Assembly (NCBI RefSeq): GCF_016031615.1
Contig: NZ_JACYXC010000002.1
Span: forward strand, 248,001 to 312,000
Direction: 5' to 3'
DNA from: Streptomyces pactum
GTDB lineage: Bacteria; Actinomycetota; Actinomycetes; Streptomycetales; Streptomycetaceae
Length of the DNA stretch: 64,000 bases
In this document: piece after piece, positions 1 through 25,900 of the stretch
How positions within the stretch are numbered: position 1 is the first letter of the stretch
Layout of the letters: every line of letters starts with the position of its first letter
Program-made: the position numbers and the translations under genes
Notes under the pieces: generated by a model
What the model was told of the DNA's origin: nothing
Seen by the model: only the letters and a program-made list of their open reading frames with translations
The model's database searches: none

Positions 1-39
1 GGGACCGGACTTGCGTCGTGCGGAAGGGCACAACTGACA

Positions 40-5680
<5,641 letters not shown>

Positions 5681-5692
5681 GAGCTGCTGACA

Positions 5693-12307
<6,615 letters not shown>

Positions 12308-12360
12308 CGACGCGCCCACCGGTGCGCGGATGTGCGGAGACGACGGGACGACGGGACGAC

Positions 12361-18067
<5,707 letters not shown>

Positions 18068-18073
18068 CCCCTC

Positions 18074-18109
18074 GGCAGCAGGCCGCCGCCCCGGCGGCGG
18101 CCTGCTGCC
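18074..18109 (+). terminator. Perfect hairpin terminator after the PKS operon
   Basis: A 15-bp perfect inverted repeat (18074-18088 and 18095-18109, loop CCCCGG) begins 6 bp after the last PKS stop. There is no T-run, which is common for actinomycete terminators. It supports the last PKS gene being the end of its transcript. Confidence 0.8.
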
Positions 18110-18484
18110 AACCGGTGCCGCCGCTTCCGGGCACCGCCGGCCGCCCCGCCTGACCGTGCGCCACCGCCCGCCCGGTGGCGGCGCACGCACCCCGGCGGGC
18201 CGGCCGCACCCGCGGTCACCGCCTGCCCGCCCGGCGGCGGCACCGCGCCCCGAGGCGCGTGCACACGTTCCGCACCCGGTGCCCCGCACCCGTGGCCCCT
18301 ACCGGGAGTCGCGGCCCGGACACCGGGTAGGCGCACGGTCGGCCCGCCGGTGAGCCGGGCGGGTGACCCGGAAGCCCCGGCCCCGCGCCGGGCACCCGCC
18401 GCCCCGCCCGGCCTGGTTACCGTCCCAGGAGTCCGGGACGACCGTCGGGCCCGCCGGCGCCAGCACGGAACGAAAGGAAGACCT
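18110..18484. other. Intergenic region between PKS cluster and TPP enzyme
   Basis: Beyond the terminator I see no gene with plausible coding signals here. The only clear site is the ribosome binding sequence AAAGGAAG (18472-18479), five bases before the GTG start of the TPP enzyme. Its promoter must lie here because the terminator separates it from the PKS genes. Confidence 0.5.
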
Positions 18485-20296
18485 GTGGCCATCAAGGTGT
18501 CCGACTTCATCCTCCGGCGACTGCGCGAATGGGACGTCGACCACGTCTTCGGCTACCCGGGTGACGGGATCAACGGCCTGCTCGCGGCGTGGGCCCGCGC
18601 CGAGGACCGGCCGTCGTTCATCCAGGCCCGGCACGAGGAGATGGCCGCCTTCGAGGCCGTCGGCTACGCCAAGTTCTCCGGCAAGGTCGGGGTGTGCGTG
18701 GCCACCTCCGGACCCGGCGCGATCCACCTCCTCAACGGCCTGTACGACGCCAAGCTCGACCATGTGCCGGTGGTCGCGATCGTCGGCCAGACCGACCGCA
18801 GCGCCATGGGCGGCTCCTACCAGCAGGAGGTGGACCTGCTCAGCCTCTTCAAGGACGTGGCCGCCGACTTCTGCGAGATGGTCACCGTCCCCGAACAGCT
18901 GCCCAACGTCCTGGACCGGGCCATCCGCACCGCCTACAGCCGGCGGACCGTCACCGCCGTGATCGTCCCCGGCGACGTGCAGCAGCTGGACCACCGCGCC
19001 CCCTCGCACGCCTTCAAGATGGTCCCCTCCAGCCTCGGCGTCTCCGACTACGCGCCGCTGCCCGCCCCCGCGGACGTGGAGCGCGCCGCCCAGCTCCTCA
19101 ACGAGGGCGAGAAGGTCGCGATCCTGGCGGGCCAGGGCGCCCGCGGCGCCCGCGCCCAGCTGGAGGCGGTCGCCGAGACGCTCGGCGCCGGCGTGGCCAA
19201 GGCCCTGCTGGGCAAGGACGTGCTCCCCGACGACCTGCCCTACGTCACCGGCGCCATCGGCCTGCTCGGCACCCGGCCCAGCTACGAACTCATGCGGGAC
19301 TGCGACACCCTGCTGGTGATCGGCTCCAGCTTCCCCTACAGCCAGTTCCTCCCGGAGTTCGACCAGGCCCGCGCGGTACAGATCGACATCGACCCGTTCA
19401 TGGTCGGCCTGCGCTACCCCTTCGAGGTCAACCTGGTCGGGGACGCCGCCGTCACCCTGGACCGGCTGCTGCCGCTGCTGCGGCGGAAGAAGAACCGCAA
19501 GTGGCGCGGGCAGGTCGAGGCGAACGTGGCCCGGTGGTGGCAGGTGATGGAACGCCGGGCCACCGTCGAGGCCGACCCGGTCAACCCCGAGTACGTGGTG
19601 CACACCCTCGACGCCCAGCTGCCCGAGGACGCCGTCGTCACCGCCGACTCCGGCTCCGCGGCCAACTGGTACGCCCGCCACCTGCGGATGCGGGGCACCA
19701 TGCGCGGCTCGCTCTCCGGCACCCTGGCCACCATGGGCCCGGGCGTGCCCTACGCCATCGGCGCCAAGTTCGCCGACCCCGGCCGCCCGGCCATCGCCCT
19801 GGTCGGCGACGGCGCCATGCAGATGAACGGCATGGCCGAACTCGTCACCGTCGCCAAGTACTGGCGCCGCTGGGGCGACCCCCGGCTGGTCGTGGCGGTG
19901 CTCAACAACCAGGACCTCAACCAGGTGACCTGGGAGATGCGCGCGATGTCCGGCTCACCGCAGTTCGAGCCGTCCCAGCACCTGCCCGACGTGCGGTACG
20001 CCGACTTCGCCACCTCCCTCGGACTGCTGGGCCTGCGCGTGGAGAAGCCCGAGCAGGTCACCGACGCCTGGCGTCGGGCGCTCGCCGCGGACCGGCCCGC
20101 CGTCCTGGACTTCCGCACCGACCCCGACGTGCCGCCGATCCCGCCGCACTCCAGCTGGGACGAGATCGAGTCGACCGCCGCCGCCCTCCTGAAGGGTGAC
20201 TCGAACCGCGCCGGGGTGCTCAAGCAGGGCGTGAAGGCCAAGCTCCAGGAGATGCTCCCCGGCGGACGCCGCCGGGAGGAGCGCCCGGACCACTGA
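18485..20296 (+). CDS. TPP-dependent pyruvate oxidase/dehydrogenase-like protein (PoxB type)
   Basis: A 603-aa thiamine-diphosphate enzyme of the acetolactate synthase/pyruvate oxidase superfamily. The start is GTG 18485 with AAAGGAAG upstream; the longer open frame lacks family similarity. The N-terminal PYR domain (1-170) carries GYPGDGINGLL and the catalytic Glu in ARHEEMAAFEAVG. A central Rossmann-like domain (about 190-330) follows, then the PP domain with GDGAMQMNG and a downstream NN (VVAVLNNQDLN) that binds Mg-TPP. Members oxidatively decarboxylate pyruvate to acetate and CO2, passing electrons to quinone or flavin. Substrate cannot be read from the sequence. It ends with basic residues (GGRRREERPDH), which could contact membrane. 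It is followed by a hairpin and converges on a sigma factor gene, and nothing ties it to the polyketide pathway. Confidence 0.85.
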   Translation: MAIKVSDFILRRLREWDVDHVFGYPGDGINGLLAAWARAEDRPSFIQARHEEMAAFEAVGYAKFSGKVGVCVATSGPGAIHLLNGLYDAKLDHVPVVAIVGQTDRSAMGGSYQQEVDLLSLFKDVAADFCEMVTVPEQLPNVLDRAIRTAYSRRTVTAVIVPGDVQQLDHRAPSHAFKMVPSSLGVSDYAPLPAPADVERAAQLLNEGEKVAILAGQGARGARAQLEAVAETLGAGVAKALLGKDVLPDDLPYVTGAIGLLGTRPSYELMRDCDTLLVIGSSFPYSQFLPEFDQARAVQIDIDPFMVGLRYPFEVNLVGDAAVTLDRLLPLLRRKKNRKWRGQVEANVARWWQVMERRATVEADPVNPEYVVHTLDAQLPEDAVVTADSGSAANWYARHLRMRGTMRGSLSGTLATMGPGVPYAIGAKFADPGRPAIALVGDGAMQMNGMAELVTVAKYWRRWGDPRLVVAVLNNQDLNQVTWEMRAMSGSPQFEPSQHLPDVRYADFATSLGLLGLRVEKPEQVTDAWRRALAADRPAVLDFRTDPDVPPIPPHSSWDEIESTAAALLKGDSNRAGVLKQGVKAKLQEMLPGGRRREERPDH

Positions 20297-20301
20297 CCGG
20301 A

Positions 20302-20334
20302 CCGGTACACCGGCGGGCTCCGCCGGCGTACCGG
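20302..20334. terminator. Bidirectional terminator between TPP enzyme and sigma factor
   Basis: A 15-bp stem with one A-C mismatch (left arm 20302-20316, loop GCT, right arm 20320-20334) lies 5 bp past the stop of the TPP enzyme and between convergent genes. Confidence 0.65.
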
Positions 20335-20426
20335 CCGCGGCCGGGGCCCCGCGCCCGGCCCCTTCCGCCGCCGCGCCCTCGGGCCCCGCACCCCGGGCCG
20401 GGACCCGGGCGCGGCGGCGCCGGCCG

Positions 20427-21398
20427 CTACGCGGTCCAGCCCAGCAGCGGCTCCTGCCGCTCCGGCGACCGCAGATGGGCCAGTGCCTGCTTCTCCAGCT
20501 GCCGCACCCGCTCGCGGGTCAGCCCCACCTGGTCGGCGATCTGCTGGAAGGTGTGCGACCGGCCGTCGTGCAGGCCGTAGCGCAGGCTGAGGATCATCGC
20601 CTCCCGGGGGGAGAGGGTGCCGACGGTGGCCCGCAGGTCCTCCGCGAGCGCCCGGTACTCCACCACCTCGGGCGCCTGCAGCGCCTCCACATCCTCGATC
20701 AGGTCCCCCACCACCGTCTCGCCGTCCTCGCCGACCGGGGTGTCCAGGCTGATCGCCTCCCGGCCCACCCGGCGCAGCTCCAGGACCTTCTCCACGGTGA
20801 ACCCGCTCTCCGCCGACACCTCCTCGGGGGTCGGCTCACGGCCCAGGGACAGATGCAGCCGCCGCTCGACCCGGCCCACCTTGGACAGGTCCTCCACCAC
20901 GTGCGCGGGCAGCCGCACCGTCCGGGCGTGGGTGGACACCCCGCGGTCGATCGCCTGCCGGATCCACCAGGTGGCGTAGGTGGAGAACTTGTACCCCTTG
21001 GCGTAGTCGAACTTCTCCACCGCCCGGATCAGCCCCAGGTTGCCCTCCTGCACCAGGTCCAGGAAGGGCAGTCCGCGGCGGCTGTACTTCTTGGCGACGG
21101 AGACCACCAGGCGCAGGTTGGCGCGGATCATGTGGTCCTTGGCGTGCTGCCCGTCCACGGCCAGCGCCCGGAGCTCCCACGCCAGCCGCCCGGGCAGCTC
21201 CCGGCGGTCCGCCTCGGCCTCCCGCAGCAGCTCGTCGGCGTACACCCCCGCCTCGATCCGCTTGGACAGCTCCACCTCCTGCTCCGCGGTGAGCAGCGGC
21301 GTGGCCCCGATCTGGTCCAGGTAGCGGCGGACCAGGTCCGGATCCTCGTGCGGTTCCCGCGGCTCGGCGCGGTGGCGTGCGGCGGTCTGCGACGACAT
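20427..21398 (-). CDS. Group 2 sigma-70 factor, Hrd-like
   Basis: A 323-aa RNA polymerase sigma factor of the HrdA/B/C/D class. Region 1.2 (DPDLVRRYLDQIGATPLL) is followed by region 2 (NLRLVVSVAKKYSRRGLPFL, DLVQEGNLGLIRAVEKFDY, KFSTYATWWIRQAI), region 3 (ARTVRLPAHVVEDL) and region 4 (LSPREAMILSLRYGL, TFQQIADQVGLTRERVRQLE). It lacks the long acidic N-terminus of the principal factor HrdB, so it is probably an alternative, non-essential sigma. Two in-frame ATGs lie six bases apart (21404 and 21398). I chose 21398 because GGAGG sits nine bases upstream of it and only three from the other. Which promoters it reads cannot be judged here. Confidence 0.93.
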   Translation of the reverse strand: MSSQTAARHRAEPREPHEDPDLVRRYLDQIGATPLLTAEQEVELSKRIEAGVYADELLREAEADRRELPGRLAWELRALAVDGQHAKDHMIRANLRLVVSVAKKYSRRGLPFLDLVQEGNLGLIRAVEKFDYAKGYKFSTYATWWIRQAIDRGVSTHARTVRLPAHVVEDLSKVGRVERRLHLSLGREPTPEEVSAESGFTVEKVLELRRVGREAISLDTPVGEDGETVVGDLIEDVEALQAPEVVEYRALAEDLRATVGTLSPREAMILSLRYGLHDGRSHTFQQIADQVGLTRERVRQLEKQALAHLRSPERQEPLLGWTA

Positions 21399-21656
21399 GA
21401 TCATCGGCCTCCATCGGCGGTGACGGGGGAGCGCCACCGCCCTCAAGCCCGGCCGGTACGGGACGGGTGTCCGGCCGGTACGGGAACGGGCCTCGCCACC
21501 CACCCTACGCCCGCCCCGGCGTCCCGTCCGGGGCCGCCGCGGAGGCGGGTCCGGACACCGGGTGGGCCGGTGGGTCCGGGCCGGCCGGGACGGGACCCGG
21601 TGGGCCCGGGGAGCGTCCGGAGCCCGGCCGGTGCGGGCCGGGCCGGTGCCCGGCGC

Positions 21657-21989
21657 TCAGGCGGGCTTGAGCGGGTCGTGCCCGATGTTCATCAGCCGGT
21701 GCCGCCAGCCGGCCCCGCCGGCCTCCGGGTCCAGCTCCGCGTTGCGCTGGGTCCGCACGATCTCGCAGACCCGTCGCATCACCTCGACGTCGTCCTCGGT
21801 GAGGTCGGTGCGGCGCTTGCCCAGGATCTCCAGGACCCGCCGCCCGGTGGGGCTGCCGGCCTGGTCCGGGGGCTCCTCGGTGTCCTCACCCGCTGCCTGG
21901 ACGCTGAGCCAGTCCTGCAGCTCGCGGGAGGTCATGTTGACGACCGTGTGGAACTCGTCCCACAGCTCGGCGCTGACCTGTGCTGCCAT
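21657..21989 (-). CDS. DUF3140 domain-containing protein
   Basis: A 110-aa soluble protein matching the actinobacterial DUF3140 pattern: an N-terminal helix (LWDEFHTVVNMTSRELQDWL), a middle segment with SPTGRRVLEILGKRRTDLTEDD, and a C-terminal block GWRHRLMNIGHDPLKPA. The family has no known biochemical role. It is often encoded near stress and redox genes. A GGAGAG ribosome binding site lies upstream of ATG 21989. It sits between the sigma factor and a divergent DUF6480 gene. Confidence 0.8.
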   Translation of the reverse strand: MAAQVSAELWDEFHTVVNMTSRELQDWLSVQAAGEDTEEPPDQAGSPTGRRVLEILGKRRTDLTEDDVEVMRRVCEIVRTQRNAELDPEAGGAGWRHRLMNIGHDPLKPA

Positions 21990-22531
21990 GGCGTGTCTCT
22001 CCGTACGTGGTGTGGCGTCGGGTGCCCCGGCCCGCGGCCGGCCCGCGGGAGGCGGAGGCGGCGGGGGGAGGGGCCGGGGCGCGGGAGAGGGGGAGCGGCC
22101 GGAAGCCCGGCCGGGAACAGGGGCGACCGGAGGGCCGGGACGGTGCGGACGCCACCTCTTCGGTGCCCGCCACGCCGGCCCCGGGCCGTGTCCGCCCCGG
22201 GGCCGGCCGGGTCCGACCCGACGGTCCCCGGGTGGCACGTACGGTCCGCCGCCCGCGCCCGCGCCTGCCGACCGTCCCCGACCCCGCGGCGGGCATCCCG
22301 CACCGGTCCGTCCGCGGGCCGGAAACCCCGATGGTTCACGGCGGCCCGGCGCAGCCGCGCGGCCGCCGGTCGTGGCGTCCCGCTGCCGGGCTCGGGCACG
22401 GTGCCCACCTCCTTCGCGCCCACGGGTTTCCGCCGGGCGGAACGGCAAAACCTCGCCGGTCCGCACCTCCGCCGGCCTTTCCGCCGGCCCGCCGGAGGTG
22501 CGGACCGGCGGAAAGGGGGAACCCGGGCCTC
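21990..22531. other. Divergent intergenic region, DUF3140 / DUF6480
   Basis: I see no convincing gene in these 542 bases. The region holds the promoters of two divergent small genes and the 18-bp inverted repeat at 22454-22510. Confidence 0.5.
22454..22510. repeat. 18-bp perfect inverted repeat upstream of DUF6480 gene
   Basis: CGCCGGTCCGCACCTCCG (22454-22471) is repeated in reverse complement at 22493-22510. The 21-base loop contains a smaller GCCGGC/GCCGGC hairpin. The right arm ends just before the purine-rich RBS (22511-22520) of the DUF6480 gene. It could be an attenuator or operator; no T-run follows. Confidence 0.75.
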
Positions 22532-22762
22532 ATGATGGAGAACAATCCCGATCCCCGTTCCACCGGTACGGCGCGGCGGCAGGCCGGCAGGCGGGTGCCG
22601 CCCGGCGAGACCCCGCCCGGCGAGTCCAGCATGTCCGGGGCCGGCCCGAACGAGACCCACAACCCCACCAAGGGCTGGGGCAAGGGGCCGACCATCGCCA
22701 TCTGGCTGCTCGTCCTCTGTTTCGCCGTGTTCTTCGTGGCCTACGCCGTGGTGCTGCTGTAG
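22532..22762 (+). CDS. DUF6480 small membrane protein
   Basis: A 76-aa protein with the Streptomyces DUF6480 architecture: a Pro/Gly-rich N-terminus containing VPPGETPPGESS, the block HNPTKGWGKGP, and one C-terminal transmembrane helix (about residues 53-76, IAIWLLVLCFAVFFVAYAVV). The N-terminus is probably cytoplasmic. Two ATGs occur at 22532 and 22535, and the AAGGGGGA RBS at 22513-22520 suits either. Function is unknown. A strong hairpin lies immediately upstream of the RBS and may control it. Confidence 0.8.
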   Translation: MMENNPDPRSTGTARRQAGRRVPPGETPPGESSMSGAGPNETHNPTKGWGKGPTIAIWLLVLCFAVFFVAYAVVLL

Positions 22763-23517
22763 CCCTCGGCCGCCGGTCCGTGCCGGCCGCGCCCGGCGCG
22801 GTGCGGCGGCCGAGGTGTGCCCGGCCGCGCCCGGCACGACCGTGGCCGGTTCGGCGGCGTCCGGTGCGGGGGATGCCGGGAGCACCGGCGTCCGGCGACG
22901 TGCGGGGCGGCTTCCGGCGGCGGTGCGAGGTGCGCCGGGGTGACCGGATGCCGCCCGCGAGGAACGCGCGGCAGCACTCCGCGGTCCACCGCCCGGTCGG
23001 TGACGGCCGCCCACCCCACCGGGCTCTCCGGCTCCGGTGACGGGACGCCGCACGGCCGGGTGCGGCACGGCGTCGGCGGCACGGCGACCGGTCGCCACGA
23101 GCTTCCGGCGCCGGCCCGGTGCGGTGTGCCGTCCGCAGCCGGCGCCTCCCGCCGCCGCGGAACCACCAGCCCCATCGGCGGGCCCGGTGCCGCACGACCG
23201 CCCGCCCGGGCGGACACGTCGGGCTGTCGGCCGGTTGCCGGCCGGGCGGGGAGCCCCTGTTCCCGGGCAGCCCGTGCCGGCGCGGTCGGGCGAGCCCCCG
23301 TCCGAACCCCCGCCCGAACCCCCGGGCGGGCACGGCCGGCCGCGCAGACGCTCCTCCGCCGGAGGCCGAACGGGGTACCGCCCTTCCGCCGGGACCGGCA
23401 CCCCACGTCGTCGGCGCCCCACCTGCCTGGCCGGCACCCCGGGCGCCCGGCACCCCGCGCGCCCGGCGTAGGTAAGCGTGCCCCCGCCTCCCGGCCACCG
23501 CGGTGCCGGGCCCGTTC
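22763..23517. other. 755-bp gap without a recognisable gene
   Basis: Open frames exist on both strands here, but their predicted proteins are low-complexity Arg/Pro/Gly sequences with no domain, no good RBS and no consistent codon position bias. I treat the stretch as non-coding or decayed. Confidence 0.4.
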
Positions 23518-24480
23518 TCAGCCGACGTAGCGCCGGGCCCGGGAGTGCACCTGGGAGTACTCCAGCAGCCGCAGCCGGGCCTCCACCTCGGGCGGCAGCG
23601 TGCGCCGCTCCCGCAGCACCCAGGGCAGGCCGCGTGCCGCGTCGGCGAACGCCCGTACCGAGACCAGGTCCTTGGGCACGGCGGCGACGAGCAGCGCGGT
23701 ACGCCGCAGCGCGGTCGGCACCGGCCGGCGCAGCCAGGTGAACCACAGAGTGTTCCGGATGCCGTGCCGGCGGCGCAGGGTGGCGTCACGGTGCGGGGAC
23801 GCCCGGTGGTGGGCGGTCAGATGATCGGCGTAGACCAGCCACCAGCCCTCCGCCGCGAGGTCGGCGGCGAGCAGTTCCTCCTCCCCGCCGAGCACCAGCC
23901 GGGGCGAGAAGCCGCCCGCCGCGCGGAACGCGTCGGTGCGCAGGACGGTCGCCGCCGCCAGGAACGAACCCAGGGCGGGCCCGGGCAGCCACCGGGGTGC
24001 CGGCAGCGGTGACCGGCGGAGTTCGGCGACGACCGGGTCCTCGTAGGGCCGCCCCCGGTGCCGGGCCCATGCCCCCGGGCTGTCGGGGTGCGGATGCGCC
24101 ACGATCCGGGCGGTCACGCTCACCAGCCGCTCGTGGGCGTCCAGCAGGTCGGCGGCACCGGCCAGCGATCCCGGTTCCCACCACGAGTCGTCGTCGCAGA
24201 AGGCCAGGTAGGGGGTGGTGACGTAGCGGGCCGCGAGATTCCGCCCCAGTGCGCCGAGGTTGCGGCCGGGGGTCAGCAGCCGGACCCACGGGTGGCACGC
24301 CCGCACCGCGGCGGCGGTCCCGTCCCGGGAGGCGTTGTCCACCACCGTGACCGGCGGCCGCTCGGGCAGCTCCGCCAGCCGTCCCAGGGTGTGCAGCAGG
24401 TCGTCGCGGCGGTTGTGGGTGATGACCACCACGGTGGTACGCGGGTCCGGTCCGCCGGGCGGGCGTGGGGTCGGGGTCAT
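23518..24480 (-). CDS. Glycosyltransferase family 2 protein
   Basis: A 320-aa GT-A fold, inverting glycosyltransferase. Motifs: the nucleotide-binding start VVVITHNRRDDLLHTL (about residue 17), VVDNASRDGTAAAV, the metal-binding DxD-type motif FCDDDSWWEPGSL, and a GGEEELLA acceptor-side motif. ATG 24480 was chosen because the family similarity begins there; upstream residues are shadow translation. There is no membrane segment, so it is cytosolic or peripheral. It lies 49 bp downstream of a paralogue on the same strand. The sugar donor and acceptor are unknown. Confidence 0.85.
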   Translation of the reverse strand: MTPTPRPPGGPDPRTTVVVITHNRRDDLLHTLGRLAELPERPPVTVVDNASRDGTAAAVRACHPWVRLLTPGRNLGALGRNLAARYVTTPYLAFCDDDSWWEPGSLAGAADLLDAHERLVSVTARIVAHPHPDSPGAWARHRGRPYEDPVVAELRRSPLPAPRWLPGPALGSFLAAATVLRTDAFRAAGGFSPRLVLGGEEELLAADLAAEGWWLVYADHLTAHHRASPHRDATLRRRHGIRNTLWFTWLRRPVPTALRRTALLVAAVPKDLVSVRAFADAARGLPWVLRERRTLPPEVEARLRLLEYSQVHSRARRYVG

Positions 24481-24529
24481 CCGTGCTCCTCCGTGCTCCT
24501 CCGGTTCCTCGTCCGTTCGCCGCCGCCCC

Positions 24530-25438
24530 TCACGGCGCCGACTCCAGCAGCCGCAGGCGGCGTTCCAGCCGGGCCGGGGCGGGGCGGCGCCGGCTGAGTG
24601 CCGCGGGCAGCAGCCGCACCGCCTCGGACAGCGCCTTCCGGGCCGCCGGGTCGCGCCGTCCGTCGGCCGCCAGCCGCACGGTGGCCGCCAGCGCGGTGCC
24701 CGCCGGCCGCCGCAGCCAGGTGGTGAGCAGGGCGTTCCGCAGCATCCGGGCCTCCCGCCCGGGGCGCGGGCCGGTGTGCGGATCGTGGTGGGCCACCACC
24801 TCGGGGCAGTGCACCACGCCCCAGCCGTGGGCGGCCAGGTCGATCGCCAGCAGCGACTCCTCACCGCCCACCCCGAGCAGCGGGTGGAAGCCGCCGGCCT
24901 GGAGGTACGCGTCCCGGCGCACCACCGAGGCGCAGGCCAGGAAACCGAGCACGGACCGCCCGGGCAGGTCCGGCTCCCGGCCCAGCGGTGACGTGCCCAG
25001 CAGCGCGTTCAGTGGGTCCGGCCGCTCCTCGGCGCCCACCAGCAGGCTCGCCGCCAGCAGCCCCACGCGCGGATGGGCCCGGAGGATCCGCACCGCCCGC
25101 CCCAGCGCCCCCGGCTCCCACCAGGAGTCGTCGTCGCTGAAGGCGATGTACGGGGTGCGCAGCGCGGCGGCGCCGTAGGTGCGCCCGGCCGCGGCCAGGT
25201 TCCGCCCCGGCCGCAGGACACGGACCCGCGGGTACCGGGCCCGCACCGCCTCCGCCGTTCCGTCCCGGGAGGCGTTGTCCACGACGACCACCGGCGGCCG
25301 CTCCGGGAGCCCGGTCAGGCGCTCCAGCGTACGCAGCAGGCTGGCGCGCCGGTCACGGGTGATCACCACGATGCCCAGGTCGGGGACGTGCGCCGACCCG
25401 GTCATCAGGTCGGGGCCGTGCGCCGGGGACGTGTCCAT
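24530..25438 (-). CDS. Glycosyltransferase family 2 protein (paralogue)
   Basis: A 302-aa GT2 protein closely similar in layout to the next gene on this strand: IVVITRDRRASLLRTL, VVDNASRDGTAEAV, FSDDDSWWEPGAL and GGEESLLA in the same order. The start at ATG 25438 is set by AGAAGAGG seven bases upstream. The two genes form a tandem duplication, probably co-transcribed with this one first. They differ at the C-terminus (LERRLRLLESAP here). No polymer-export or polysaccharide genes are adjacent, so the pathway is not evident. Confidence 0.85.
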   Translation of the reverse strand: MDTSPAHGPDLMTGSAHVPDLGIVVITRDRRASLLRTLERLTGLPERPPVVVVDNASRDGTAEAVRARYPRVRVLRPGRNLAAAGRTYGAAALRTPYIAFSDDDSWWEPGALGRAVRILRAHPRVGLLAASLLVGAEERPDPLNALLGTSPLGREPDLPGRSVLGFLACASVVRRDAYLQAGGFHPLLGVGGEESLLAIDLAAHGWGVVHCPEVVAHHDPHTGPRPGREARMLRNALLTTWLRRPAGTALAATVRLAADGRRDPAARKALSEAVRLLPAALSRRRPAPARLERRLRLLESAP

Positions 25439-25900
25439 GACGACCTCTTCTCGTCGGTGTACGGGTCGGTGGACGCCTTCCGGCCGTCCGGTACGGGACC
25501 GCACCCGTTGGCCGGCACCTCACGGTTCGGCACGCACGGTCGGGCACCGCACGGTCCGGCACCGGTCCGCCGGTCCCGCCCCCCGACGCGGGGCGGCGGG
25601 CGGGACGGCCCGGAGGCCGCCCACGTGGGCCGGTGGCACCGCGGGGGGCACGCGGCGGCCGGGCCGTGTTGTCGGGCACCGCGCGGACCGGGCCCGGCCG
25701 GCGGCACAACCGCTCGGCGCAACCGCTCGGCACCACCGCGCGGTCCCGTCCGCGGACACGGACGCCGCTCACCTGGGTACCGCGCCACGGGCCGGCGAAA
25801 CCTGCGCCGCCCGTCACCGGCGGGCGAGGGTGGCGGTTTCCTCCTCCCGCGAGCGGTAACCCGGGAGGGGACCCACGAACCCACCGAGGAGCGGAGACCG
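25439..25900. other. Divergent promoter region, GT2 pair / YihY
   Basis: No gene is visible in these 462 bases. The stretch contains short direct repeats: CACGGTC/GGGCAC-type units at about 25525-25575, and two copies of CAACCGCTCGG at about 25706-25730. It must hold the promoters for the glycosyltransferase pair and the YihY-family gene. Confidence 0.45.
25836..25860 (+). promoter_or_regulatory. Possible SigB-like promoter of the YihY-family gene
   Basis: GTTT (25836-25839), a 15-base spacer and GGTAAC (25855-25860) resemble the Streptomyces SigB-type consensus (GNNT, 14-16 bases, GGGTAY). It sits 41 bp upstream of the start. The match is imperfect. Confidence 0.3.

Noticed and set aside
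18485..20296. The TPP enzyme as part of the polyketide cluster
   Set aside because: A strong terminator and a 417-bp gap separate it, and PoxB-like enzymes are common chromosomal genes.
22817..23530. Possible genes in the 755-bp gap after DUF6480
   Set aside because: Several overlapping frames compete, none has an RBS, a recognisable domain or sensible amino-acid composition.
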